From Leeuwenhoekiella sp044542075 (GTDB taxonomy: Bacteria; Bacteroidota; Bacteroidia; Flavobacteriales; Flavobacteriaceae), in the NCBI RefSeq assembly GCF_044542075.1, contig NZ_JBITTU010000003.1, positions 1 through 64,000 on the forward strand: 64,000 bases of DNA, read 5' to 3'. Under the pieces are notes generated by a model. That model was not told the DNA's origin and made no database searches. It saw only the letters and a list, made by a program, of their open reading frames with translations. Shown here one piece after another: positions 52,663-63,200 of this stretch (positions are counted from its first letter, which is position 1; every line of letters starts with the position of its first letter). The position numbers and the translations under genes are program-made.

Positions 52663-53832
52663 ATGAGAACTAATTATTTATTTTCAAGCTTGCTTGCAGC
52701 GGCGATTCTTTTCGCAGGTTGTGAAGCAGATGATACTGCAGATATCGTTATCAATGTAGACGGAAACGGTAATGGTAGTCCTGTTGTAGGAACTGAGTTG
52801 AAAGGAACTTATACAAGTGATCTTACACTTCAGGCTGGTCAAGAATATAGTTTGACTGATGCTTTAGTAATGGCTCCTAATACAAAGTTAACTATTCCAG
52901 CAGGTACTGTAATTAAAGCAGCTAATGGTGCAAATGCATATGTGGCTATATCTCAAGGTGCAGAAATTGATGCTCAGGGTACAGCTACAAATCCTATTAT
53001 TTTTACTTCAGCGGCAGCCTCACCAGCGGCAGGAGATTGGGGTGGTTTAATTATTTTAGGTAAAGCTCCTATCAATTCTACCAGTGGTTCAGCAACTTCA
53101 ACTTCAGAAATTGGAGCGTTGCCTTACGGAGGTGGTGATGCTTCAGATTACTCTGGCGTAATTAAGTATGTGCGTGTTGAATATTCTGGAGGAGCAGCTG
53201 ACGGTCAGTCTGAAAATAACGGATTCTCATTTTATGGAGTTGGAAATGGTACGGTAGTAGACCACATTCAGGCTTATAAAGGAAAAGATGATGGTGTTGA
53301 GTTTTTTGGAGGGACTGTTAACGTTAGTTTCATATCTGTAATTGATGCAGAAGATGATTCTGTTGACTGGACTGAAGGTTTTTCAGGTACATTAAACAAT
53401 GTCTATATTCAGCACGGCGCTGCACACGATAAAGGTATTGAGGCTGATGGTTACAATACAGATATAGGGAATAACTCTAGCCCTGTTTATTTTTCTGCTC
53501 CTAATGTAAGAAACTTAACGATAGTAGGTCAAGGAAATACTCCAGATACTGAAGCTGTACGTTTGCGTGCAGGTACTCAAGGAATTTTCACTAATGTTTC
53601 AATCACAGGCTTTGAAGAAGGTTTTGATTTAGATGGTGATATGGGAAACAGCCCTACAGGACAGGGTGTTCTTGATGATAAACTTCAAATAAATGATGTT
53701 TTATTCACAAATGTTACTACTAAAATGAAAAATGACACAGCTTTTGAATTCACGATTGCTGATTTTATTTCTGGTGATGGTGATGGTACGGGTACCGATT
53801 ATGCTACTTGGAGCAGTGGTTGGACCAAATAA
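52663..53832 (+). CDS. Beta-helix-like lipoprotein paired with TonB receptor
   Basis: A 389-residue lipoprotein (signal ending LFAGC, Cys20). The mature part has a run of short Gly/Asn/Asp-rich beta segments (LTIPAGTVIKAANG, DWGGLIILGKAPI, YVRVEYSGG, GVEFFGGTVNVSF, ISVIDAEDDSVDW) suggesting a right-handed parallel beta-helix. No catalytic residues of polysaccharide lyases are obvious. It follows the TonB receptor by 41 bp and is probably its surface lipoprotein partner. Similar genes are sometimes labelled 'multidrug transporter', which the sequence does not support. A terminator follows. Confidence 0.82.
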   Translation: MRTNYLFSSLLAAAILFAGCEADDTADIVINVDGNGNGSPVVGTELKGTYTSDLTLQAGQEYSLTDALVMAPNTKLTIPAGTVIKAANGANAYVAISQGAEIDAQGTATNPIIFTSAAASPAAGDWGGLIILGKAPINSTSGSATSTSEIGALPYGGGDASDYSGVIKYVRVEYSGGAADGQSENNGFSFYGVGNGTVVDHIQAYKGKDDGVEFFGGTVNVSFISVIDAEDDSVDWTEGFSGTLNNVYIQHGAAHDKGIEADGYNTDIGNNSSPVYFSAPNVRNLTIVGQGNTPDTEAVRLRAGTQGIFTNVSITGFEEGFDLDGDMGNSPTGQGVLDDKLQINDVLFTNVTTKMKNDTAFEFTIADFISGDGDGTGTDYATWSSGWTK

Positions 53833-53853
53833 TATTTATTTTAATTAGCCAAT

Positions 53854-53887
53854 AAAAAACCTGGACAAGCGTCCGGGTTTTTTTATG
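53854..53887 (+). terminator. Rho-independent terminator of the TonB/beta-helix operon
   Basis: AAAAACCTGGAC, loop AAGC, GTCCGGGTTTTT: a GC-rich stem with one mismatch-type pair, flanked by A- and T-runs, 22 bp after the stop codon. Confidence 0.85.
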
Positions 53888-53910
53888 TTCAACTTTTAGG
53901 TAGTATACAA

Positions 53911-53950
53911 AACAAAAGAGGGATGCTCGTTTGAGCATCCCTCTTTTGTT
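53911..53950. terminator. Bidirectional terminator between beta-helix gene and aspS
   Basis: A perfect 18-bp stem (AACAAAAGAGGGATGCTC with GAGCATCCCTCTTTTGTT) and a 4-bp loop GTTT, about 15 bp after the aspS stop codon read in reverse. It most likely terminates aspS. Confidence 0.85.
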
Positions 53951-53965
53951 TAAAGCTGTTGAGGT

Positions 53966-55714
53966 TTATAAAGTAACCTTCAAATTCAATTCTTTTAATT
54001 GAGCATCGTCAATTTTTGCAGGAGCATCTATCATTACATCGCGGCCCGCATTGTTCTTAGGAAATGCAATAAAATCACGTATGGTCTCCTGACCACCTAA
54101 AATGGCCACAAGACGGTCAAGACCAAAAGCCAGACCACCGTGTGGTGGAGCGCCGTATTGAAAGGCATCCATCAGGAAGCCAAACTGTGCCTGTGCCTCT
54201 TCTTTAGTAAACCCAAGGTAGTCAAACATCTTAGACTGGGTTTCTTTATCGTGAATACGTATCGAACCTCCACCTATTTCGTTTCCGTTTAAAACAAGGT
54301 CATAAGCGTTTGCTTTAACGTCGCCGGGGTTCGTATCCAGTAATTCCATTTGGCCCGGTTTAGGCGATGTAAATGGGTGGTGCATCGCGTGATAACGCTG
54401 CGTATCTTCATCCCATTCTAATAATGGGAAATCTACTACCCAAAGCGGTGCAAATTCGTCAGATTTACGTAAACCTAGTTGTGTAGCAAGTTCCATACGT
54501 AAGGCGCTCAATTGCGTGCGGGTTTTTAGGCTTTCGCCAGAAAGCACACAAATTAGATCGCCAGGTTTCGCTCCGGTAGCTTCCGCCCATTTTGCAAGAT
54601 CTTCCTGATCGTAAAATTTATCTACGGAAGATTTAAAGCTTCCGTCATCATTACATTTAACATAAACCATTCCTAATGCACCTACCTGTGGTCGCTTCAC
54701 CCAGTCTATTAATTTATCTATCTCTTTACGCGTATAAATTCCGCCACCGGGAACAGCAATACCCACAACAAGTTCAGCGTCATTAAAGACTTTAAATTCT
54801 TTGTGTTGAGTTACAGCATTGAGTTCTCCAAACTCCATCCCAAATCGAATGTCCGGTTTATCGTTACCGTATTTAGACATTGCCTCGTCATAAGTCATTC
54901 TCGGGAAGTTTTCGATCTCAAAACCTACCACTTCTTTCAGCAAGTGTTTAGTTAATCCTTCAAAAATATTTAGAATATCCTCCTGCTCAACAAATGCCAT
55001 TTCGCAGTCAATCTGCGTAAATTCGGGTTGGCGGTCTGCACGTAAATCTTCGTCTCTAAAGCACTTTACAATTTGAAAATACTTATCCATACCACCTACC
55101 ATAAGCAATTGCTTAAAAGTTTGTGGCGATTGCGGAAGAGCGTAAAACTGACCTTCGTTCATACGGCTGGGCACCACAAAATCGCGGGCACCTTCTGGCG
55201 TAGATTTGATTAAATACGGTGTTTCTACCTCAATAAAACCTTTTTCTGAAAGATAATTGCGTACGGCAATACTTACTTTATGTCTAAATATTAATTTCTC
55301 TTTCACCGGATTACGACGAATGTCGAGATAGCGGTATTTCATACGTAGGTCTTCCCCGCCGTCTGTGCTGTCTTCAATAGTAAAAGGAGGTGTTTTTGCC
55401 TCGTTTAGAACTTCAAGTTTTTCTACCAGAAGTTCTACATCACCCGTGAGCATTTTTGGGTTTTTAGATTCGCGCTCAATAACAGAACCGGTCACTTGAA
55501 TAACAAACTCACGACCCAATGTTTTTGCAAGATCCATAACATCTTTAGGCGTGCGCTCTTCATCAAAAATAAGCTGGGTAATCCCATAACGATCTCGCAA
55601 ATCAACCCAGATCATAAAACCTTTATCTCGTGATTTTTGTACCCAACCGCAAAGTGTTACGGTTTCATTTATATGTTCGGCGCGCAAAGCTCCATTGTTA
55701 TGCGTTCTATACAT
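53966..55714 (-). CDS. aspS: Aspartyl-tRNA synthetase
   Basis: A 582-residue class II synthetase that charges tRNA-Asp with aspartate in the cytoplasm. The N-terminal OB-fold binds the anticodon (LCGWVQKSRDKGFMIWVDLRD). The catalytic core has motif 2 (FRDEDLRADRQPEFTQID) and motif 3 (GGLAFGLDRLVAIL), with a GAD insertion typical of bacterial enzymes between them. Length is normal. The minus-strand -7 box TAAATTTG is 18 bp before the ATG. It is a single-gene unit with a strong terminator. Confidence 0.97.
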   Translation of the reverse strand: MYRTHNNGALRAEHINETVTLCGWVQKSRDKGFMIWVDLRDRYGITQLIFDEERTPKDVMDLAKTLGREFVIQVTGSVIERESKNPKMLTGDVELLVEKLEVLNEAKTPPFTIEDSTDGGEDLRMKYRYLDIRRNPVKEKLIFRHKVSIAVRNYLSEKGFIEVETPYLIKSTPEGARDFVVPSRMNEGQFYALPQSPQTFKQLLMVGGMDKYFQIVKCFRDEDLRADRQPEFTQIDCEMAFVEQEDILNIFEGLTKHLLKEVVGFEIENFPRMTYDEAMSKYGNDKPDIRFGMEFGELNAVTQHKEFKVFNDAELVVGIAVPGGGIYTRKEIDKLIDWVKRPQVGALGMVYVKCNDDGSFKSSVDKFYDQEDLAKWAEATGAKPGDLICVLSGESLKTRTQLSALRMELATQLGLRKSDEFAPLWVVDFPLLEWDEDTQRYHAMHHPFTSPKPGQMELLDTNPGDVKANAYDLVLNGNEIGGGSIRIHDKETQSKMFDYLGFTKEEAQAQFGFLMDAFQYGAPPHGGLAFGLDRLVAILGGQETIRDFIAFPKNNAGRDVMIDAPAKIDDAQLKELNLKVTL

Positions 55715-55732
55715 TGTAATTTATTTGGACTG

Positions 55733-55740
55733 CAAATTTA
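55733..55740 (-). promoter_or_regulatory. Putative -7 promoter element of aspS
   Basis: Minus-strand TAAATTTG matches TAnnTTTG, 18 bp upstream of the aspS ATG. The leader would be short. Confidence 0.6.
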
Positions 55741-55883
55741 AGAAGTAATTGTTCTAAGCATACTAAACTTATTGAAATTTGAAATAATCATCTAAATTTA
55801 AATATTTGTAATTATATGTTAAGTAAAATCACAATATTTGATAATACTTTAATATTTTTAAGTTTTAATTAAATAAACTATTT

Positions 55884-58844
55884 ATGAAGCAATTTAACTT
55901 TTTGTGGTATTTAAGGGTTTTATTTTTCTTGAGCATATCCGTGGGGGGATTTGCCCAAGAGACAATAACTGGAACTTTGAAAAGCAGTAGTGGAGGTACT
56001 ATCCCTTTTGCAAATGTTATAGAAAAGGGTACTTCTAACGGTACAACAACAGATTTTGATGGTAACTACAGTATTACTATTGCTCAATTACCTGCAACGT
56101 TAACCTTTTCAAGTTTAGGTTTTAAAGAAGTTGATAAGGTAGTAACTTCAAAAGGAGTTGTAGATATGGTTCTTGAAGAATCTGCACAAGCATTAGATGA
56201 GGTTGTAGTAACAGGATTAGGTTCTTCTATAAAAAGATCGAATCTGGCAAATGCTGTTTCTACGGTGTCTGCAGAAGAGCTGGTAGGTACGACCGGACAA
56301 TCTACTGTAGATGGTGCTCTTTATGGTAAGGTTACTGGTGTAAATATAACCGCGACATCAGGTGCTCCTGGTGGAGGTTTTGCTTTACGATTGAGAGGTA
56401 TATCGTCTATTAATGGAAATAACCAGCCACTCGTTATTGTAGATGGTGTTTATATAAATAACCGTGAGATTCCTTCGGGTTTACGATTTGCTTCAGGGGC
56501 AAATCAAGGTAATGAAGAGAACTCTGGTAACAGGCTTGCTGATCTCGATCCTAATGATATTGCAAATATCGAAATATTAAAAGGTTCTTCTGCAGCTGCT
56601 ATCTACGGTCAACGTGGTAATGCAGGTGTAATTATAATCACGACTAAAAGAGGTAAGCAGGGAAAAACAAAAATAAACTTTGCTCAGGATATAGGTTTCA
56701 ATACCATAGCAAATCCCTTAGGTATACGCCCTTGGACTGCTCAATCTGTAGAAGATACTTTTGGAGCAGATGAGCGTCAAAAATATGAAGCAACTATTGC
56801 AGAAAGAGGTTCGTTATATGATCTTGAAGATATTATTTATGGCAATACAGGTCTAATTTCAGAAACCCGCTTAAGTGTTACAGGTGGTGATGAGAAGACA
56901 AAATTTTATGTAGGCGGAGGATACCGGGATGAAGAAGGTATTATTGAAAATACCGGTTTTGAACGTTTATCTCTAAGAGCTAATATTGACCATAAAATCT
57001 CAAATACATTTGATTTTGCATCTACGACAAACTATATTAGAAGCTCGTCTAGTAGGAGTTTTACAGGAAATGAAAATGATGGTGGTCTTAGTTATGGTTA
57101 TACTTTAGCTTTTTCAAGACCTTGGAATAATTTCTTCCCAGATGAAACTGGCAATTATCCTAATAATCCTAACTATTCAGGAAATCCTATTTTTGTAAGA
57201 GATCAAGCTGTTAATGAGGATAAAAATAATAGAGTAATACAAGGTCTTTCTTTAAATACAAAGATATATACAGATGATTTAAACAGAGTTCGACTTAATA
57301 TAAGCGGTGGATTAGATTATTTGGCAAATGAGACTTTTGTTTATGTACCAGAAACACATCAAGCTCAGATAGGAACGCTTAATCCGGGATTTGTAGGTGT
57401 AGGAAAAAACAATTTTACACAGGTTAACGTTCAGGCAGTTGGCATCTGGGATACCAGTGTACTCGATGAATCTCTAGACCTTACCACACAAGGTGGTATG
57501 ACGTATTTATATCAAGATGCGAATACCGTTTTAAGTAGAGGGGCCGGTTTATTGGCCGGGCAACAAAACGTACAAAATTCAGCAGCTCAGGCAATTAATC
57601 AGTTTATTTCTGAAGAACAGGATTTTGGTTTCTTTGGTCAGGTAGAAGGTAACTATAAAGATCAAATTATTGCTACGCTAGGATATCGTTTAGACAAATC
57701 AAGTAGAAACGGAGACCCCAATAAATTATATGGTTTTCCTAAAGCATCTCTTGCTTTAAATCTTGTTAATTTTGACTTTTGGAACGTAGAGTTGATCAAT
57801 CAGCTTAAATTACGTGCTGCATATGGTGAGACAGGTAACCCAGCATCGTTTGGTTCTACATTCACGAGTTACCAGGGAACTTTAATAGACGGTCTAGGTG
57901 GGCAAACCTTAGTAGGGGGCAAAGGCGATCCAGATATTGAGCCAGAAACAGCAAAGGAATTTGAAATAGGTTTCGATTTAGGTATTGCAAATAACCTGCT
58001 CAACTTAGAAGCAACGTATTATAATAAAACAGTTGACGATCTTATCTTAACGCGCCAATTACCTGCTTCTTCTGGTTTTACTACTGAAACTACAAATCTT
58101 GCAGACATGAGAAATTACGGTATTGAGCTTGCTTTGTCTGCAGATATTATACGTGCTGAAAATTTTAGCTGGAATTCTAGATTGCAATTTTATTTAAATA
58201 GATCTGAAATAACACGACTTGAAGTACCTGCTTTTGCACAGCCTGGAGCCGGTTTTGGATTAGGTCTTGGTACAATTTATATTGAAGAAGGAAAGCCGGT
58301 CACGCAACTGGTAGGAAATATAGATCCAGATGGTGCATCAGGGCCTTTAACTTCTACACCAACACAGGTAGGTAACGTTGAGCCAGACTTTCAAATGGCC
58401 TGGAGCAACTCCTTAACTTTGTTTAAGAATTTTGATTTATCATTTCTTTTTCAAATGAAACAAGGCAATGAAAACCTTAATTTATCACGTTATTTAACAG
58501 ATTTAGGACAAACAACTATAGATCTTGAGACCGCAGCAGGGCAGGCAAGAAATGATTCGCCAGCAAATGCAATTCGATTTGTTGAAGATGCAAGCTACAT
58601 TCGTTTGAGAGAAGCGGCTCTATATTACTCGATTCCTAATAAAGCTATCACTAGAATATTTGGAGAAATGGTAGATAATGTGAAGGTTGGATTTTCGGGT
58701 CGAAACTTGTTGACATTTACAGACTATTCAAGCTATGATCCTGAGGTGTCAGTAAATGGTGGTTCAGGTTTATCAAGTGGTATAGAAGTAACTCCTTTTC
58801 CAAGTTCAAGACAATACTACTTTCATCTAAATGTAAATTTTTAA
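55884..58844 (+). CDS. SusC/RagA family TonB-linked outer-membrane protein
   Basis: A 986-residue SusC-type receptor. It has a signal peptide ending GFAQ, a carboxypeptidase regulatory-like domain (about 24-95), then the TonB-box-like LDEVVVTGLGS, and a plug with LRGISSINGNNQPLVIVDGV and IEILKGSSAAAIYGQRGNAG, the SusC signature. The large barrel ends in YYFHLNVNF. SusC proteins import glycans or peptides together with a SusD lipoprotein, and the SusD gene follows 4 bp later. No glycoside hydrolase or peptidase gene lies next to it, so the substrate is unknown. Confidence 0.95.
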   Translation: MKQFNFLWYLRVLFFLSISVGGFAQETITGTLKSSSGGTIPFANVIEKGTSNGTTTDFDGNYSITIAQLPATLTFSSLGFKEVDKVVTSKGVVDMVLEESAQALDEVVVTGLGSSIKRSNLANAVSTVSAEELVGTTGQSTVDGALYGKVTGVNITATSGAPGGGFALRLRGISSINGNNQPLVIVDGVYINNREIPSGLRFASGANQGNEENSGNRLADLDPNDIANIEILKGSSAAAIYGQRGNAGVIIITTKRGKQGKTKINFAQDIGFNTIANPLGIRPWTAQSVEDTFGADERQKYEATIAERGSLYDLEDIIYGNTGLISETRLSVTGGDEKTKFYVGGGYRDEEGIIENTGFERLSLRANIDHKISNTFDFASTTNYIRSSSSRSFTGNENDGGLSYGYTLAFSRPWNNFFPDETGNYPNNPNYSGNPIFVRDQAVNEDKNNRVIQGLSLNTKIYTDDLNRVRLNISGGLDYLANETFVYVPETHQAQIGTLNPGFVGVGKNNFTQVNVQAVGIWDTSVLDESLDLTTQGGMTYLYQDANTVLSRGAGLLAGQQNVQNSAAQAINQFISEEQDFGFFGQVEGNYKDQIIATLGYRLDKSSRNGDPNKLYGFPKASLALNLVNFDFWNVELINQLKLRAAYGETGNPASFGSTFTSYQGTLIDGLGGQTLVGGKGDPDIEPETAKEFEIGFDLGIANNLLNLEATYYNKTVDDLILTRQLPASSGFTTETTNLADMRNYGIELALSADIIRAENFSWNSRLQFYLNRSEITRLEVPAFAQPGAGFGLGLGTIYIEEGKPVTQLVGNIDPDGASGPLTSTPTQVGNVEPDFQMAWSNSLTLFKNFDLSFLFQMKQGNENLNLSRYLTDLGQTTIDLETAAGQARNDSPANAIRFVEDASYIRLREAALYYSIPNKAITRIFGEMVDNVKVGFSGRNLLTFTDYSSYDPEVSVNGGSGLSSGIEVTPFPSSRQYYFHLNVNF

Positions 58845-58848
58845 AAAA

Positions 58849-60183
58849 ATGAATATGAAATTATATTTTAATTATATAAATGTTCTTGCGGTATGCCTTC
58901 TCATAGGCTTTACCTCTTGTACTTTTGATGAACTAGCAGACCCCAACGGCCCAAGTGTTAATGGAGTTGAGCAGGGAGCTTCAATAGGGCAACTCAATGA
59001 ACTACTAATAGGAGTAGAATCTACTTTGCGTTTAGGTCACGGTACAGAGATCTTAACAACTGGTGTTATGGCTCGTGAGTTTTATCTTTTTAATGCCGAT
59101 CCAAGAAATACAGGTGATTTGTTAGGAAAAGATGGAATAGGTTTAGATAACAATACTTTTTACAGTACCACACAGTGGAATGGTAACTATAGATGTATCA
59201 AAAATGCTCAGCTTTTAATTAGTGCGGTGCAAAACACCGAAACAGTGACAGATCAAGAACGTAATGGTTATTTAGGTTTTGCTAAAACAGCACAGGCTTA
59301 TGAGTATATACAACTTCTTAAATCATACGGAAAAGCAAGGCTTGATGTGACAGACCCAGAAAATTTAGGTCCTATTTTAGACTTTGATCCTGCTCTTGCA
59401 GCTGTTCGCACATTGATTGATGAGGCAAATCAAGATCTGGCAAATGCAGGGACAAATTTTTTGTTTACTTTGAGTAGTGGTTTTGCTGGTTTTGATGATG
59501 TAGCTAGCTTTAGAAAGTTTAACAGAGCACTGGCAGCAATTACAGCTGTATATGATGGTGATGGTGTTGCAGCCCTTACTGCTTTAGATGAATCTTTTTT
59601 AGATTTAAATGGAGCATTAGATATGGGGCCTAAACATGTTTTTGGGGCTAGCGGTAATGATTTATTAAATGGTGTTTTTAGAGTGCCGTCAACTGTTGAA
59701 ACTCCAAATAATGGAGATCAGGTTATTGTTCATAACAGTTTTATTGCAGATGCTGAAGCAGGAGACTTACGAGTAATTGCAAAAACGGTACTTCGACCAG
59801 ACCCAACAAATCAAGATGGTCTTAATGGTACTCATGAAAGTATACTTTATGATTCGCAATTGTCGCCAATTGATATTGTTAGTAATGAAGAGCTTATTCT
59901 TATATACGCAGAAGCTAGTATTTTAGCAAATGAACTTGAAGATGCTGAAGATGCTCTTAACATAATAAGAGATGAGGCTGGTGGTCTTGATGATTATGCT
60001 GGAGCTACTACCGCTGCTGCACTAACTAGTGAATTGTTAAAACAAAGACGTTATTCTTTATTCTCAGAAAACCATAGAATGTTTGATTTGAGGCGTTATA
60101 ATCTTTCCAGTTTATTATCTATTGACAGAACAGGAGATCAGATTTATAATGTTTTACCAATTCCTGCTGCAGAAAACGAGTAA
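58849..60183 (+). CDS. SusD/RagB family nutrient-binding lipoprotein
   Basis: A 444-residue lipoprotein (signal ending GFTSC, Cys24). It has the helical TPR-like SusD fold. Typical parts are the N-terminal LADPNGPSVNG, GNYRCIKNAQLLI, YAEASILANELEDAEDALNIIR and a C-terminal QRRYSLFSENHRMFDLRRY with VLPIPAAE. It sits on the SusC barrel and captures substrate at the cell surface. It lies 4 bp after the SusC gene and ends with a strong terminator. An in-frame ATG two codons later is an alternative start. Confidence 0.94.
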   Translation: MNMKLYFNYINVLAVCLLIGFTSCTFDELADPNGPSVNGVEQGASIGQLNELLIGVESTLRLGHGTEILTTGVMAREFYLFNADPRNTGDLLGKDGIGLDNNTFYSTTQWNGNYRCIKNAQLLISAVQNTETVTDQERNGYLGFAKTAQAYEYIQLLKSYGKARLDVTDPENLGPILDFDPALAAVRTLIDEANQDLANAGTNFLFTLSSGFAGFDDVASFRKFNRALAAITAVYDGDGVAALTALDESFLDLNGALDMGPKHVFGASGNDLLNGVFRVPSTVETPNNGDQVIVHNSFIADAEAGDLRVIAKTVLRPDPTNQDGLNGTHESILYDSQLSPIDIVSNEELILIYAEASILANELEDAEDALNIIRDEAGGLDDYAGATTAAALTSELLKQRRYSLFSENHRMFDLRRYNLSSLLSIDRTGDQIYNVLPIPAAENE

Positions 60184-60205
60184 ATACCCACAATTAGTTT
60201 AAACT

Positions 60206-60240
60206 AAAAATGGCTGCCTTTTCAGGCAGCCATTTTTTTT
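60206..60240 (+). terminator. Rho-independent terminator after SusC/SusD
   Basis: AAAAATGGCTGCCT, loop TTTC, AGGCAGCCATTTTT: a perfect 14-bp stem followed by further T residues, 22 bp after the SusD stop codon and before the convergent RND pump gene. It can serve both strands. Confidence 0.88.
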
Positions 60241-60258
60241 ATCTTTTAATGAATGTAA

Positions 60259-63200
60259 TTACTCAATTTCCTGAGTTTTAGTTTCAACATCTGTATTTTT
60301 CTTTCCGTGAATACGCAGTTTAAATTTATGTACCATTAAATACAGCAATGGCACAATGATTAGCGTTAAGAAGGTAGCTATAATCAGACCGTAAATTACA
60401 GACCAGGCTAGTGGACCCCAGAATATTACGTTGTCCCCACCAATGTAAAAACCTGCGTCAAACGAACTAAATAAGCCAAAGAAATCTATGTTGATACCTA
60501 TCGCAAGCGGTATTAAACCTAATACTGTTGTAATAGCTGTTAGAAGTACCGGTCTTAGACGGGCACGACCACTTTCTACAACTATATCTATAACTTCATT
60601 TTTAGGAAGTAACGCGTCGTCATCAAGATCAAGCTGTACAATTCTACGATCTACTAGAAGTTGTGTGTAATCTAATAGAACAACACCATTGTTTACTACA
60701 ATACCCGCTAACGAAATAATACCCATCATCGTCATCATAATAACGAAAGAAGCTCCGGTAATTAAAATACCTCCAAAAACGCCTATGAAGCTCAAGAAAA
60801 TTGCTATCATAATTATAGTAGGCTTAGAAATAGAAGAGAACTGAAAAATAAGGATAAAGAATATCAATGCAAGACCGCCAAAAAACGCTCCCATTAAAAA
60901 CTGCATTTGCTTATTTTGTTCTTCAATTTGACCGGTGTAATCAATATGAATACTGTCTGGTAAGGCTGTAAAAGACTGCATTTCTGCCTGTATTTTAGTA
61001 ACCACGGCAGTTGCATCAACAAAACCAGGAGCTAAGCCCGAGTAAACAGTTACAACACGTTTAGTATCTCTGTGTTTAATAGCACTAAAGGATGAGGTGT
61101 TTTTCTTAGTAGCAACCGCAGAAACCGGAATTTCTTTAATTACCCCTGTCGCAGCATCTCTAAAGGTAATATTTTGATCAAATAATGCCGAAGTATTGTA
61201 GCGATCGTCTTCTTCAAAACGCACATTAATATCATAATCTTCCCCATCTTCCTTATAAATACCCGCTTTCTCACCAAAAAGAGCTCTACGCAGCTGGTTT
61301 CCTACCTGGCCACTGGCAACACCCAGAGCACCAGCTTTCTCACGATCTACAATAACCTGCATTGCCGGTTTGGCACGGTTTACATCAATCTTTAATTCTT
61401 CAATCCCTGGTATGTTTCTAGAGTTGATGAAACTGCGCATATTTTCTGCGGTAGCGATTAGCTCATTGTAATCTGTACCTTCAAGTTCTATATTTATAGG
61501 ATATCCTGCCGCAGGGCCTGAAGCATCTTTTTCAACCGAAATAGCTACACCCGGGTAAGCATCTGTCAATTCAGACTGAACACGGGTACGTAATTCTTCA
61601 GAATCTGCACCATTACGAAATTTATATTCTCGCATAGTCGCTGTTATCTTAGCTCGGTGTGGCATTTCTGCCGCGCTACCACCATCTGTCTGCGGGTTTC
61701 CGGCACCTTCACCTACCTGTGAGACGGCACTTTCTACCAGAAAATTGAAATCCCCATTTAGGTAGCGCTCGTCATTTAGAATAGCATACACACGCTTTTC
61801 AATATCCTTAGCGATAGTATTTGTCTTAGAGATATCTGTTCCTTCAGGATATTCTATGTAGACAATAATTTGGTTTGGTTTATTGTCTGGAAAAAATTCA
61901 ATACTCGTACGTTGCGATCCTACCGAAGCTCCAAATCCTATAAATACAAGAATAAGTAGTGCGAAAGTAGAAATTACTAAAAGAGATGGTTTTCTTCCTT
62001 TTAATGCCCAGGTTAAAAATGACTTGTATTTAGTTTCTAACCAAACTAATGTATGGTTCTGAAAATATTCTGCAGCTCCTTTAATACTGTATTTATACAA
62101 CCAGAAGATAATTGCAGTTACAATCATTACAGAACCCATACCGCGTATCGCCCCGCCAAAAATCAAAATTAAAATACCTACCGGCACTAAAACTAGTGTA
62201 AGTCTAATAAGCTGTTTTTTGGTTAGAATTTTCTGGTCAACATCCATAAATTTACTAACCAACATCGAGTTGATAAATATGGCTACAAATAATGAAGAGC
62301 CTAATACGACAGATAGTGTAATAGGGAAGTAGATCATAAACTGCCCCATTACTCCTGGCCAGGTTCCTAAAGGTACAAAGGCAGCTACAGTGGTAAGCGT
62401 AGAAATAATAATAGGAAACGCAATCTCACCTATACCTTTCTTAGCAGCTTCAATACGGGACATCCCTTCTTCATCCATCAGACGGTAGACATTTTCTACC
62501 ACTACAATACCATTGTCAACGAGCATCCCAAGACCCATAATAAGGGCAAAAAGGATCATCGTATTCATTGTATATCCTAAAGCATTTAGGATCATAAATG
62601 ACATAAACATAGACATTGGGATTGCAAAACCTACGAATAGGGCATTTCTAAACCCAAGGAAAAAGGTAAGTACACCTACAACCAGAATAATACCAAATAT
62701 GATGTTGTTAACCAGGTCATTTACCTGATTAATAGTTTTTTCAGACTGGTCATTGGCAGTAGTTATTTTTACATCTGGAGGAAATTCATTTACCTGTGCT
62801 TCGGCCAGAATGGTATTAATTTTCTCAACCGCCTCTACCATGTTTTTGCCAGATCGTTTTTTAACGTCAAGCATCACTACATTTTCTCCCCATTCGCGGG
62901 CATACGTAGTTTTGTCTTCTTCCTTAAAAGTTATACTTGCAATATCTCGTAAATAAACAGCGCCGTTTTGAGACTTAACAATAAAATTCTCAAGCTCTGA
63001 AGGTTTTTGGATTTCTCCAAGTATTCTAATGGTACGACGTTGCCCGCTATTAATTAAGTTACCAGCAGCCATTGTCATATTACCATTACGTATGGTGTTT
63101 AGGATGTCGTCAAAACTTACCTGCGCAGCATTCATTTTAGTGACATCTACGGCAACTTCAACTTCTTTATCTTGAGCACCACGTATAGAAACTTCTTTAA

